A stretch of 64,000 nt of DNA from Thermoascus crustaceus (Eukaryota > Ascomycota > Eurotiomycetes > Eurotiales > Thermoascaceae), in assembly GCA_001599835.1 (NCBI GenBank), contig BCIC01000002.1, positions 3,360,056 to 3,424,055 of the forward strand, given 5' to 3'. A model generated the notes under the pieces. The model did no database searches. It was not told the origin of the DNA and saw only the letters and a program-made list of their open reading frames with translations. This document shows, in pieces, positions 23,343-35,624 of the stretch (positions are counted from its first letter, which is position 1; every line of letters begins with the position of its first letter). A program made the position numbers and the translations under genes.

Positions 23343-24006
23343 CTTGTAGTGCTTTCCTCCCGAGTACTGGCATTTAATGATAGGGCTGTTTTGGAACTGG
23401 ATATGTGCAAAGGACGTGATATCATGGTATCATGGGAAGATAGAGGCACAATATATCCATTCTGGCTAGTGAAGGAAGCTCTACTTCACACAATGCATGC
23501 TAGTTCGGGGATTTCACACGGTGGTCATATAGAGAAATGACAGAAGTCGTGTGCCCGTGTCGAGAGATCAGGTTCTCGACCACGCTATGCAAGTAATCTT
23601 AGGGCAGCACAACTTAATCTGCAATCAGATAAGATGCTTATATAGAAAGAAGCATGTCAAGAGTCTAAGAAGACTAGGATAGAAACACAAATGCGATCTT
23701 CTGATCAACGGGCGTTTCGGACTCGACCGCGCAACACGCTAGACGCGTCCCGTCTCGCTCTCCCCACTGGGCGGTAAGCGCCGCGCTGCGTCTGCCGCCC
23801 GCAACTATTATTGCTTGTGCTCAACCTCTTCGTCGTCTCAGGTCTGAACGTAGCGACAGACTCGCATCTCTCCGCCCTCGAAAGACTCCATCCTCTCCTC
23901 CGGACGGCGTCAATTTGTTGCGCGTCTCCCCCTCTGTCTCCCGTCTGTCGACAGTCTCATGATTTGCTGATCCGATCAACGCCCGCTCCCCCGCCCTTCT
24001 CCCACG
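23343..24006. other. Intergenic region and pds5 promoter
   Basis: About 660 bases without a supported gene. The last 250 bases turn pyrimidine-rich, as in many fungal 5' leaders, and lead straight to the Pds5 start codon. Confidence 0.5.
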
Positions 24007-27000
24007 ATGCCTGCGCGCACCCGACAAGCTCCCTCCTCCGCAACGGAGGTCGTGGAGCCCGAGGAGGAGCAGAGTGGTCTTCGCAAACTGAGATTTAATG
24101 AGCCGCTATCGTGGCGCCTTGGGAAGTCGGCCATTCCCGTTGCGGATCTGCTCCAGCGTCTGCAGACGCTGGCGCAGGAGCTCCGAAAGCTCGAACAGGA
24201 AGAGACGGACAAGGATTCTTTGAAAAAGGTCTCCCAGGAATTGGCAAGTGGTCATCTGCTTGCGCACAAAGATAAAGGTGTCAGAGCTTGGACGGCATGC
24301 TGTGTCGTGGATGTGTTGCGGCTTTGCGCGCCGGACGCGCCGTTTACCGGCAATCAGCTCAAGGTTCGAGGAGCTCTTCTGCCCCATTATTCGCGACGAT
24401 ACTGACTGTGGACAGGATATATTTACTTCTATCGTCACATCGATAATACCTGCGCTTGCTGATCCATCCAATGCCTACAATGCGCAGCATATCTACGTCC
24501 TTAACTCGCTCGCAGAAGTCAAGAGTATCGTTCTCCTCACGGATCTCGATTCACCAGACACGCTTATGCTGCCACTTTTTACTTCTTGCTTCGACATCGT
24601 CTCGGGATCCTCAAAGGCCTCGACTGGCGAGGAGGTGGCCAAGAACGTAGAATTCGACATGACCCGCTTGTTGGTGACCGTGATAGACGAGTCTCCCACC
24701 CTTGCTCCGGAAATCGTCGACATCATTGTCGCGCAATTTCTCCGTGTTGATCCCCGCGTTTTAGATCAGCCCGGCAAGAGAGGCAAGAAGAATGAACCCG
24801 TGATTGACGCCAAGCAGGACACGCTTCTGTTGAAGGACTATCCACCTGCGTATAATATGGCCAAGGCTATCTGTCATGCCTGTCCCGAGAAGATGACCAG
24901 TCACATCAGCCAGTATTTCAACAACGTTATTATAGACGCATCTGCCCCTTCGGCAACGAATGGTTCCTCGAAACACTCCGGGAATCGGAGGGTTAGTTTG
25001 GACGACTCCGACGAGGAAGGAGAGGATATCAAAGAGCTGAGCAAAGCGCACCGCTTGATTCGCGAGCTCTGGCGGGCATGCCCGGATGTCCTCCAAAATG
25101 TAATCCCCCAGCTGGAAGCGGAGCTCTCTGCAGAGTCTGTCTCTCTGCGTCTCCTGGCAACTCAGACCATTGGTGACCTTGTTGCTGGAATAGGAGTCGC
25201 TGGTCCTCCCCCGCCTCCTCCAATGGATCCTGCAGCGTATCCGCCGGTGACATTGACTGGCTATCCCCAGACTGTACCGCAACCTAATGTCCTTCTCACA
25301 CCATTGTCGCCAAAGCCATTCTCCCAAGCGCATTCTGCAGCGTACGAGAGCTTCTTGAGCCGTCGCCAGGACAAATCGGCCTCTGTTCGAGCTGCCTGGG
25401 CTACGGCTATAGGCAGGATCATCTTGACTTCCGCTGGTGGCTCCGGGCTGAGTGAAGCCGAAGAGCGGGGTCTAGTCAAGAGCTTAGTAAATATGCTTCG
25501 CGATGCAGATGAGAAGGTCCGGATTGCAGCGGTCGACATTGTGGGTGTATTTGGCTTTTCTGACATTGTCAACAAACTGGCTATGACTGGTGGCGTCTCG
25601 ACGCCGGACTCGGTTCTTTCGATCCTTGCGGAACGTGTCAAGGATCGCAAGCAGCCGGTTAGGGAGCATGCTATGAAAATTCTGGCTCGAATGTGGGCGG
25701 TGGCAGCCGGGGAGATCGAAGAAAACAATGAGCAGGTCGTGGCTCTTCTTAAGGATGCTCCTTCAAAGATCCTTGATGCCTATTATACAAACGACCCTGA
25801 TATCCATGCCCTGATCGATCGTGTTCTCTTTGAGCAACTCCTTCCGCTAAACTACCCCCCAATCAAAACCAAATCCTCCAAAGGAAGTTCTAACCAATCT
25901 CAGAAGCCGAAGAGCATGGAAAATTCTGCAAATGAGACATCTGAAGAGGACGCTCACAAGATACGCGTTCGGCGTATCCTGACCCTCAGCAAAGGGCTAG
26001 ACGAGAAAGCAAAGAAGGTTTTCTTCGCGATCCAGGCACGACAGCTGTCCATGAGAACTGCTGTGACGATTTATTTGCAGGCGTGTGAAGAATTTAACGT
26101 AAGTATTTCGGGCGCTTCAGAACAGAAGAAATGCTGACGTGGGATCCAGGGTGGTGTCATGGATAAAGATGAGGATCGAATCAAGACTCAACTTACCAGG
26201 GTTGTCGATGGTTTGGCAAAGGTGCTTCCAGATGCACCTCGAGTATCTGCAGACCTGTGGAAGTTCGCCAAAGCCCATGACAGACGAAACTACCAACTCA
26301 TTCGGTTCGCTATGGCGGCCGTCAGCGATTATCGCACGGTCACGAAGGCCATCAAAGAGCTTGCGAAGAGAATGCAAAGTGGAAACAGCACGACATTGCT
26401 AGATACCCTAACCCCGCTCCTATACAGATGTAGCTCTCTGGTTTATAATAGGAGCCACATCCCGGGGATTATAGAGCTCTCACGGACCGATGAGAAGGGT
26501 TTGGCGAATACCGCGCATGAGCTCTTGAAGGAAATTTCTTCTCGTAACCCGGAGGTTCTCGAAGCGCATGTTCAAGAGATGTGCTCAGACTTGGAAGCAC
26601 AAGCACCAGATTCCAAGTCTACCAATGACGCCGGCGCTGAGGAGATCCTCAAGGCCTGTTCGGGCTTTGCTAAGAGACTCCCTTCGAAGCTACCGAAAGA
26701 ACGAAAGTTCCTGCTTGCTCTGACAAACTACGCTCTGTACAGCACGTCCCCTCGGGCTGCTAAGCATGCGGTGTCAATCATCATGGCTGCCGCAGAGAAG
26801 AAGGAAATGTATGCCAAGGATCTCATACAGAAATGCGTCAAGAACTTGACGTACGGGTCTGATCACTTTCTCACGAGACTAGCAACCATTTCCCAGCTGA
26901 ATCTGCTTGCACCGAGAGAAGCGGATGAGGAGAGTGATGCTATCGTTTCGATTGCCATAAACCAAATCCTCCTAACTAACCGCTATCCAGAGGAATCCTC

Positions 27001-28714
27001 CGGGTATACATGGTCAGATGAAGTGGATGAAGAGCATGTTGCCAAAGAATGGGCTCTCAAGATCATCGTCAACCGCCTCCGTGCCAAGGACGGCTCAGAC
27101 AACGAGGATGACTTTCGCGCTCATGCGGACCGTGTTTACGGTATTCTGAACCAGCTCGTTGCTAATGAGGGAGAGATGTCGAAGAACAAAGATACTCCAG
27201 CGACTCAGAAACCTCGACTCCGCCTTCTCGCAGCCAAGCTACTTCTCAAGCTTTGCGGGTCCCAGAGCCTTTGCGAGCAGATATTCACACCTCAGGACTT
27301 CAACGTGCTGGCCTTGGTAGCCCAGGACCCATTGCTGCCTGTTAGGAATGGTTTCATAGCCCAGTTGAAGAAGAAGCTGGCTCAGAAGACTAGTCTCAGT
27401 GCACGCTGGTATACCATCCCATGTTTGCTTGCATTTGAGCCCAGCGTAGAGCTGAGGGACAGCACTCTCACCTGGCTGCGATCACGTGCGAACTTCTTCT
27501 CTCGACAGGCCCAGATCAATGGCAAGAGGAGCGAGCAACAGACAGTGATGGAGTCGATATTCTCCCGCCTCCTGTCCCTTCTCGCTTATCACCCTGATTA
27601 TCCCTCTTCCGATCTGGATGAGTCTACCAGAGTCGCGGATCTGGCAGATTTTGCGCGATACATTCTGTTCTACCTCTCCGCCGTGGCGAATGAAAACAAC
27701 CTCTCGCTGATCTTCCACATCGCGCAGCGTGTCAAGCAAGCAAGAGATGGCATCACCAAGTCTGATGAGGTCAACACGCGCCTGCACACCCTTTCTGATC
27801 TTGCTCAAGCTACCATTCGCCGTTTTGCCGACGTCTACTCGCAGCAGCATAAATTTGGCGGTGCGGGTGGCAGCACCAACATCCTCCAGACATATCCTGG
27901 CAAGATGAGGCTGCCAAGCACCATCTTTGCTCCAATGACTAACCACCAGGAAGCGCAGGAGGTTGCGGAGAAGAACTTCCTCCCGGACGACATCGATGAC
28001 CTTATCGACCGGATTGTTCGAGTCTGGATGAAACCCAAGAGCACGTCTCACGCAGCGAATAACGCGAAGAAACGGAAGAGCGAGGCTGAGATGAACGGTA
28101 ACACAAACTCTACCAAGAAGGTCAAGAAGGACAAGGACCAGAAAGCCCTCCCGATCCGGAAATCTACTTCCTCCGCAGCCGGCAACGCCAAGGTGCTCAA
28201 GAAGAACAATAAGAAGAAGGACGAAGATGACTGGGGGTCTGATGACGGTGAAGCTGGTGGAGAGAAAGTGTCAACCGCTACTAGAAGACGAAGCAGCAGG
28301 GGCGCTGGCAAGAAGGAAGTTAGCTACGTCGATCCGGACAGTGATGAAGACCTCGAGATGAACGAGTGGGTCCAGGGCGATGATGAAGCAGAAGAGGAAG
28401 AAGAAGAGCAAGAAAATGAGGAAGATGAAGAGAATGAGGGCGGCGAAGATGGTGAGGAGACAGGGGCTGGAAAGCAGAAATCTGGCGGTGGAGAGAACGG
28501 CGAGGAGGAAATGGAAGACGTCGCTGAGGCTGAGGCTGAAGCTGAGGCCGAGACATCGTCACCGCCGGCCAAAGAGGAGAAGCGGTCGACCAGACGAGCC
28601 GGGACGAAAGCTAAAGAACAACCCGACTCGAGAGAAAAATCCAATTCCGAGGATAATAAGGCAAGCAAGAAGACGGAGGCAGTGCCGACGAGACGGTCTA
28701 CAAGAAGAGGGTAG
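24007..28714 (+). CDS. pds5: Sister-chromatid cohesion regulator Pds5/BimD/Spo76
   Basis: Three exons (24007-24363, 24416-26098, 26150-28714) encode 1534 residues, near the size of Aspergillus nidulans BimD. Pds5 binds cohesin and controls its loading, release and acetylation, and so cohesion in mitosis and meiosis. The N-terminus has the diagnostic block CCVVDVLRLCAPDAPFTGNQ followed across intron 1 by LKDIFTSIV. Most of the protein is helical HEAT repeats, including SVRAAWATAIGRIIL and RDADEKVRIAAVDIVGVFGF. The last 180 residues are disordered, with lysine-rich and very acidic tracts, ending TRRSTRRG. Introns are 52 and 51 bases long; both are needed, since read-through gives early stops. 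An extended Glu/Asp run at about 28380-28560 is low in complexity. Confidence 0.95.
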
Positions 28715-30263
28715 TCTTCAGAGTCCGTAGCTCATCCGCTTCTCGGGTCCTCTACTGCCATTCTTCCCTGCTCTCCTGGAAGCCTATTTCTCGATTCACG
28801 TTCTCAGTTTACTACTTAGTTCCGATCTGTCGACGATTTCAAATACCCATCTTCCGGTGTCCAGTTAATTAGTCCGTTTATCTGGTGCGATTTGTGCTTT
28901 TCCTCCTTTGTATGACGTCCAGGATACGCCTTGCGTTGCATTTGTTTTTTGCTTCGTTTATATTATTTTTTTTCGACGCTAGCTTTATGTACGTCTGTTT
29001 TTCCTTTTTTTCCCTTCGTCTTCTCGTCCCTGTTCTACGTTAGGTGTACGTACTGTATGCATCCAACGTTTTCTACCCACCTACCCATCCCTTGCAGATG
29101 GAATGCGATTTGACTTGAGCTGGAGAACCCATTAACCTGGCATGTTGCCCAGAAAATTCCATTCATTCAGCTGAGGCTGAACCTTTTTTTCCCTCTGTCA
29201 GGTCTATACTATTTTTTTATCTTCCTTGCCTTTTCTTTTTGCTTTGCTTGTTATGCCTATAGCTATAGTTATGTAGTTATGGTACTGGTCGATGAACATA
29301 GTGGAATCTTAATCAATCATTTGCTTTTTTTAATATACTTACCTACTTAAGGTAGTAAGTACGTTCTCTTAAAAAAATGCGCCTACCTCCCACATCAACG
29401 AAGCCCTTGCCTCTCCTTTACCACCTTCTCCACCTCTCCAAAAAGCCAAGGTCTCGGTTTCCGCACCAAGTCGGACAGGAATAGATAGTGTATGCAAAAC
29501 TACACCGCAGACAGACAGAACGCCCCTATATCCTACCTAGCCTAGCCTATATACTTTATATTCCGCCATGCTTATTAGTTATGACAGCACCTACGATAAG
29601 CAATGAATAAAGACGTGAGCAAGCAGATAAGTAATTGATGTGGACATAGCATAGCACAGCAGGCATGATATACATCTATTGAGACAGTTCAGATACACGC
29701 AATACAATCCTGAGGTATCGCATAGCATAAAGAAGCACGAAGATGCCGCACAGCTTTCAGAGAGTAGAATAAGAAAAGAAACAACCCCGTGACAAGCAAT
29801 AATAATAATGATGATGATATGATACCTAGGTTCATATGATGATGGTGGAAATTGGAAAAACCGGGAAGTGGTGATAGGCCTTTCCCTTCTCTCCTTCAGA
29901 AAGGAGGAAAAATACAGAAGTGGAAAGGCAGATTGACATGTGATGAAAGTGTTCATACACCTATGCCAAAGAGTCGTATGATTTGGGCTTGAAAAGGGAA
30001 AACCCGGGATAGAAAAAATGGCGGGAAATGACAAGCTAGAAAGGTCGTGGGACAAGCGGAACAGCAAACCCAAGCAAATCCTTTACTCTCTACGCCTCCA
30101 AGAACGTGGGGAAACACCAACAAAGGGATAAGAGACAAGATTGGGAGGGAGAAAGGAAATGAAGAGAAAAAAAAGACATCCGTCGCTCGTTTTATCCCTA
30201 GGAACCATCTTGAGTAAATTCCGCAAAAGATAGCGAAAGGATGCACCTGTCAAGGTTCGACAA
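28715..30263. other. Convergent 3' intergenic region, T-rich then A-rich
   Basis: About 1.5 kb between the converging pds5 and snf5 genes. The left half is T-rich on the + strand and the right half A-rich, as expected for two opposing 3' untranslated regions. No gene was supported; the minus frame at 29591-30073 is low in complexity and lacks family features. Confidence 0.5.
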
Positions 30264-32834
30264 TTACGATGCATTAGAATTGGCCGCAGTCTTGGCAAGT
30301 CTCTCCTCGACACGCTCCTTGTGTTGTCGATTTCTGAGATGGACCTCGAAATTCTCAACCGTCGTTCCGGGCCCTGGCGTATACAGTTTTCCGGGACAGT
30401 CGAGGCAGCGGATGCGTGGAAGGTACTGGTACTTCAGCTTCTGACCTGGATGCGTCGCGTTTGCGTTCGCAACCGGCATCATGGTAGCGGTATCAACAGC
30501 TGTATAGCGCATCACGCCTTCGAATGAGTCGTTTGGATAGGAACGCTTCAGCTGAGCGAGACCGGAGACGAGCCAGCTGGGAGGAGGAGGCTATTTCACT
30601 ATAGATCAGTACACAGTCTTTCAAGACATTCTAGCCTGCCTCTTGTGCCAGGTAGGTGGAGGAAGGTGGCACGAGTGGTGGAACATCGATGTCGGTTTGG
30701 CAAGTAGAGAATCTTTTGCTTATTCACTTACCCCTGGGACACCGGGTTGAGGGGGATGAGGAGCATCGACAGCACCGATCTGAGGAGCCGGAGTCTGCGA
30801 CTGGGTAGCTGGATTGAAATTAGTCGGCCGAGCCTGAGGAGTCTGTTGAGGTTGAGACTGCGGCGGTGCCATCGAGCCTTGGGCTGGGGTCTGATTCTGT
30901 GGTGTGTTACTTTGCGACGTTTGGGGTGCTGGAGAAGGTCCTGGGAGACCTGGGGTGGATTGAGATTTGCCCAGGGTTTTGATATCCCTGAGGAACTGAC
31001 GGAACTTCTCGCGGTTGATCTTTAGCTTGACAATGAGCTTGTCGGGCTCATCAATGCTCTCTTCTCGGTAGTCACGTCTTCGGGCAGAAGTGCGCGTCTC
31101 GTGGTGGTGTAACGATGGCTCCGGGGTGGCGGAGTGACCGAGATTTGCACGCATGGCGGCTTGAGCCGCGGTGGCTGCTCCTCTCATACCTCTCGTCCGT
31201 GCAGTTCCTTGAGCCAGATGGGATCCGATAGCAGGAGAACCTGTGGAAGAGATGTCACTGTCGGACAGGTCTGATTCTTCACCACCATCGCGTTGCCCTG
31301 GTACAGAGCGCCTGCTGCGGCCAGAGCCGGATCGTTTGAAGAGATGACTCTCCTCGATCGATGACGCAGAGTTCGGTATAACAGACGAGACTATCATCGT
31401 CCGGATGGTGCGTTGTCGATCTTTGAGATCAGGCAGGGCTGGTCCACCACGGCGGTTGACGGAGCGCTTCTGGCGTCGTTGTTCTCTCGATATCGAGACT
31501 TCTGTGCGCTCAAGCTCAGCCTCGTTCAGCTCGTACAGATAAGGCGTGAACTCTTTGGCAGCTTGGAATGGTCGGAAAGGGGATGGCAATGGAGAAGGTA
31601 GGAATGCGGATTTGAGATCTGGATCGTCAATGGGACGGCCATCAAAGGGATGTGAAAGGATGTAAAGAGATTTGGTGAATAGCTGCGCTTGTTCACGGAT
31701 GGAATGGGCGATGGCAGTGGTGAATTCGCCCGACAGAGAGAGATCATTCGTCATCTGCGAGGCAAATTCCTCCGGAGAGTTGAGGGGATTGTTGATCTCC
31801 CACTCAAATTGATCAACGAGCGTATGCTGGCCAATTGTGATATTCAACTTGATCAGGATACGCATCTCGTCATTCTTGTATGCACTGTATGGGAGATGAG
31901 GGTCCAAGGGATCTTCTTCGATGAAGACTTGGGGGTAGTAGTCCTGAAGCTGCTCCTGGATACTCGAGGAGATCTGCTTCACCAGAGGGGCGCACGACTC
32001 CAGAGGGAGTCCCAAGTCTTCCACAAACTTCTCTGCGAACAGGTCCGGGGATATTACCCGATCATGCAGGTTCCAGGTGAACGTATCTCGGATCTTGATC
32101 TTGTCCCAGTCGATATCTAATCGGATAGGGACAAGATCTTCGATCTGCTCGCTCTGCATCTTCATGTCCTTGCGCGGTATCCGCAGCTCCCTGGTCTTTC
32201 TCCCCCCAGGCCGACGGCGGTTGGACGGATACAGCAGCTGCGGATGCTGGTTCTTCAGGTCCGTTCGCGCATTGCCATAGCCTTCGTAGCCAGCACCATA
32301 GAGGGCTGCAGGATTCAGCTGATTTTCTCGTCGCAGCGCCAGATAATAGTCCCTTTCCGCCTGTTTCTGTTGGAGGATCTGTTGGCTGGAGTTGCGCCAC
32401 GCTGCCAGCGCCGAATGCTCAAACTCGCGGTAGACATACTGCTCCAGCAGGATCTTGTCCGCAGGAGTCTCACGGGTGCGGACGGGCTGGTTCTCAGTCG
32501 GAGAAGAGGGTTGGATGACGGAGCCCGAACGGGACCGTTTTCTGCTCGAGGTCGCACCGTTGGCAGTGTTGGAAGGCGGCGAGCTGGTTGACGGATTGCC
32601 ATCCTGACTGGCACCGGGGTCGGCGTCTGCAGAGGGAACAGACACGCCAGAAGCAGCCAGAACGGCCTTTGCGTTCTGCTTCCCCTCTGCGATCACGTCT
32701 GGCACGGATCCATTGGGCCCTTGTTCCGCTGGCGCGTTGGAGGTGTCCCCGCTGAGCTCTACGTCCGGCCCCGACGAGCCGGTGCCGTTCTGGACCCCGT
32801 CTGATTGAGCATCCGAGACGTCGGGAGAGGGCAT
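30264..32834 (-). CDS. snf5: SWI/SNF chromatin-remodelling subunit Snf5 (SMARCB1 homologue)
   Basis: Two exons on the minus strand (32834-30732, 30590-30264) encode 809 residues. Snf5 is a core subunit of the SWI/SNF remodelling complex and contacts the nucleosome acidic patch. The Ser/Pro-rich N-terminus is followed by a basic segment and the two SNF5 repeats. The first starts EDLVPIRLDIDWDKIKIRDT and includes LFAEKFVEDLGLP; the second starts MRILIKLNITIGQHTLVDQF and includes PEEFASQMTNDLSLSGEF. The C-terminal half has a conserved LIVKLKINREKFRQFL block and a Pro/Gln-rich linker. After the 141-base intron comes a Cys-x2-Cys tail (RCLDCPGKLYTPGPGT) and VHLRNRQHKERV, seen in filamentous-fungal Snf5. 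The ATG at 32834 opens MPSPDVSD; an in-frame ATG at 32873 is the alternative. Sfh1 of RSC is less likely, given the length and the glutamine-rich tail. Confidence 0.9.
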
Positions 32835-34224
32835 GATCGGGATCTGGTTCTTAGAACGATGGAGATGTGTCACTCACAGGGGAAGACGATGGGAGCGGCA
32901 CTCGATGATGGAGAACAGGTGGCTATGAAAGCATTATTGACCGACAGGACCTGGAAGGGAGAGCGCATCAGGGTCAGTCATACAGGCACTCAATAGACCG
33001 CGGCACCGCAGCGACGGAGCCTCGAGCGTCATGGATGGGAAGGGAAATGGGATGGGACAGATCGGGGAGGCATCGCGACGGGCGCATGGGGGGCGGCGCG
33101 ACGGCAGCAGGCGATGGGGAGGCTAGACGAAAGCGACGACAGAAAGAAGAGAAGAAAGGGACATACCAGAGCCAGCACAAGAGCAAGCCAGCAGCGGCCA
33201 GCGGTCAGACAGGAGATGAGGTTCCAGCAGAGAGCGAGCGGATGGGTCGGTCAGGCGTGTCTGGTCCGGTCTGGTTGGGGCTCGATCTCTCCGCGAGCAC
33301 GCGCAGGGTCTGCCGAGAGCCGGCGAGAGAGGCGAACAGCGAGAGCAGCGACAGACTGGCCCGAAACGGCCCGAAGAACGAGCACACTGAGCAGACAGAC
33401 GGACGAAGATAGCGGTCGATGAGCAGCGATCGTCAGGATGCGCCCTTGCGTTGCGTCGCCCGTCTTCCGGCGCTGGTTGGTTTGCGGGACTTCTGGGAGA
33501 GTAGGAGGAGAAAGTCGCGAGGCGAGGCGAGGAGAAGGACGTCGCTCAGCCCGGCGCTGCCAGGCGGGTACATGCTCCAGGCGCTGGGCCGCACCGCTGG
33601 GCGCAACGCCCAACGCTCGCCCCCGCGGAGGGCCCGGGGCGCGCTCTCTGGCCCGATCGGGGCATGCTGAAGCTATACAGAACCTCGGCCTCTTCTCTTC
33701 TCCCTTCGTCGAGCCCAGCGTTACTGTCTCGTCCGCGTCTCGCCCCGTATCGTACCGTATCCGTACGCCTCCGCCGCCCTAGCCGCTTCTGGCAGGCACG
33801 TGGCCGCACGTGATCATACACACCGCTTCGTCGGCGCGCCGTTCCGAGGCCATATACTTGATACTGATATTCATGCTACAGGTGGATAGAACAGAACAAC
33901 ATACGGTGGCTCCTATCCAGAGGATTTATTTACTATCATCATGGGGTCCTTCATGTCGCTGTCTCGCTCGCACTCTCTCCGCATCCTCTAGGTAACTGGC
34001 CAGGCCCACAAGCCGTCCCAAAAGCTTACTTCCATGTACGCAGCCACGTGAGAGCATCATGAGGTTGTTCTTGCGTCAGAGTCCTAGAGACCACCCTGTT
34101 ACCTGTATCCCTGTCTCGACCTACGATGGCACCTTGGACAACTATGCACTGCCTTGAATCTCAGGCAAGATCCGCCGCCTTAGCTCTAGATCCGGTATCG
34201 CAGTTCCCGTATCGTTGAGCAGTC
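32835..34224. other. snf5 promoter and leader region
   Basis: About 1.4 kb upstream of snf5. The stretch 33000-33680 is GC-rich and open in several frames on both strands, which is a composition effect; no domain is visible. The remainder up to 34224 is the 3' flank of the phosphodiesterase gene. No repeat was seen. Confidence 0.5.
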
Positions 34225-35253
34225 TCAAGCTAATACTACGTCTGCAATGACTGCCCTGTGATCTGAATTGAAGACTCCATCGTCGAACCGGTTGGCCAGG
34301 ACGGCGTATCCCTGCGCCGTCCATGGTAGGCTACCCGTGTGGTTCTGCCCCTGGGTACTGTTGGTGTCTGGTTTGCTCGCAGGTCCCACGAGGATGTAGT
34401 CAATACGGGTCGGGGGAAGCCCTTCATAGCCAAAGCCGGTGAAGGTGTTCTCGTTACCATAGCGCTCCGCCGGGTCTACCAGCTTCTGGGTGTCGACTAG
34501 AGGGGAGGTAGGCGCTGTCAGCGTCTTGTAGGCTTCCTGGGTCTCCTCGCTGTTCAGATCTCCGGACAGGAAGATGCCAGAGATGCTCTTCCCGTCCTCG
34601 CCCGTGAGATACTCATTGATCTTCCCGAGGATGATGCGTGCAGCTTCGAAGCGTGATCGTGATCCCTGGTCGTCGAGGTGAGTATTCAACGCGAGAACGG
34701 TCTTCCGGCTCGCATGGTGTCTGAAGAGTCCAATGGTCACGATACGAATCGAAGCCGCGTCCCAGCCCTTTGACGGCTTGGTCGGCGTCTCAGACAGCCA
34801 CACAGTCTCCCAGTGTAGCAATTTCCAGATAGCTGGCCGGTAGAAGATGGGCGAGTACTCTCCTGCTTCATGGCCGTCGTCTCTGCCAACCCCGATATAC
34901 GTCCATTGCAAGCTGTCGGACGCAGTGGTAGCAGAGGCGTTATTGTTCAACCAGGAGAGGATATCAATCAACTGAACATGGAGGACCTCCTGCAGGCAGA
35001 TGAAGGACTCCTGGATGTGCCGCGTGTTGAATTGCAGCTCGTTGAGCAGGAGTTGTCTGCGGTCTGCCCAGGGCCTTTCCCCTTGGAAGGGGGACGAGGT
35101 TGCATAGCGGATGTTATGGGTCAAGATGCGTACTGGCAGCTCCGGGGTCGACTTCATCTCGATCCCCAGGTCCAGCCCAAGCTCTTTGGACGAAAGGCTA
35201 CCTGAGACGAGGCAGAGGAGGAGCAGGGCGAGGAGATAGGACAGCCCTCCCAT
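34225..35253 (-). CDS. Secreted endonuclease/exonuclease/phosphatase-family protein (DNase I fold)
   Basis: Single exon of 342 residues. The family cleaves phosphodiester or phosphomonoester bonds using divalent metal; members include DNases, sphingomyelinases and inositol phosphatases. The start at 35253 gives a clear signal peptide (MGGLSYLLALLLLCLVSGSL), so export or vacuolar targeting is likely; an in-frame ATG at 35325 would bury it behind 24 residues. Catalytic landmarks are all present: Asn47 in THNIRY, the metal ligand Glu in CLQEV, NTHLDDQG, SGDLN, and the terminal SDHRAV with its essential His. DYILVG precedes the last motif. The substrate cannot be told from sequence. It is transcribed divergently from the Ebp1 gene 371 bases away. 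Confidence 0.88.
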   Translation of the reverse strand: MGGLSYLLALLLLCLVSGSLSSKELGLDLGIEMKSTPELPVRILTHNIRYATSSPFQGERPWADRRQLLLNELQFNTRHIQESFICLQEVLHVQLIDILSWLNNNASATTASDSLQWTYIGVGRDDGHEAGEYSPIFYRPAIWKLLHWETVWLSETPTKPSKGWDAASIRIVTIGLFRHHASRKTVLALNTHLDDQGSRSRFEAARIILGKINEYLTGEDGKSISGIFLSGDLNSEETQEAYKTLTAPTSPLVDTQKLVDPAERYGNENTFTGFGYEGLPPTRIDYILVGPASKPDTNSTQGQNHTGSLPWTAQGYAVLANRFDDGVFNSDHRAVIADVVLA

Positions 35254-35624
35254 GCTAGCAAGGGGGCTCGCAGACGCGCTCCCCGGACCCCAGAGGAGCG
35301 TGCCGTAGGTCAGGCCGTGCGGCACGCCTGCAGCAGCCGTCTGAGAGCGTCAGGTCGATCGTAAGCTCAGCCCTGACGTGGAACGACCCAGCAGAGGAGG
35401 ACGATGACGTTGGAGACGAGCGCTGTGCAGCTCAGGCGGTTCTGCGACGCCGCGGGCGGTGAAGGCTGATTCGAGCCCTACCAGACCCCACCGGACCCCG
35501 CCAGCTCGACGGTGCACACGACAGATCGAAATACCTCCTGTCCAACTCCAGACTCTTCCCTCTCCAGGCCCCCAGAGACCCTGCGTATCGATTCCTCGCG
35601 TCACTGCGAGGTCCGTAAGACACA
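35254..35624. promoter_or_regulatory. Divergent promoter of the phosphodiesterase and Ebp1 genes
   Basis: A 371-bp spacer between two start codons facing away from each other. No defined box was recognised. Open frames on the minus strand here are treated as chance because they overlap frames on the other strand and lack conserved motifs. Confidence 0.5.

Noticed and set aside
24761..25333. 190-codon minus frame within pds5
   Set aside because: It is antisense to a HEAT-repeat exon whose frame is clearly conserved.
29591..30073. 160-codon minus frame between pds5 and snf5
   Set aside because: It is Ser/Phe/Leu-rich and arises from the A-rich 3' flank; it lacks splice signals and domain motifs.
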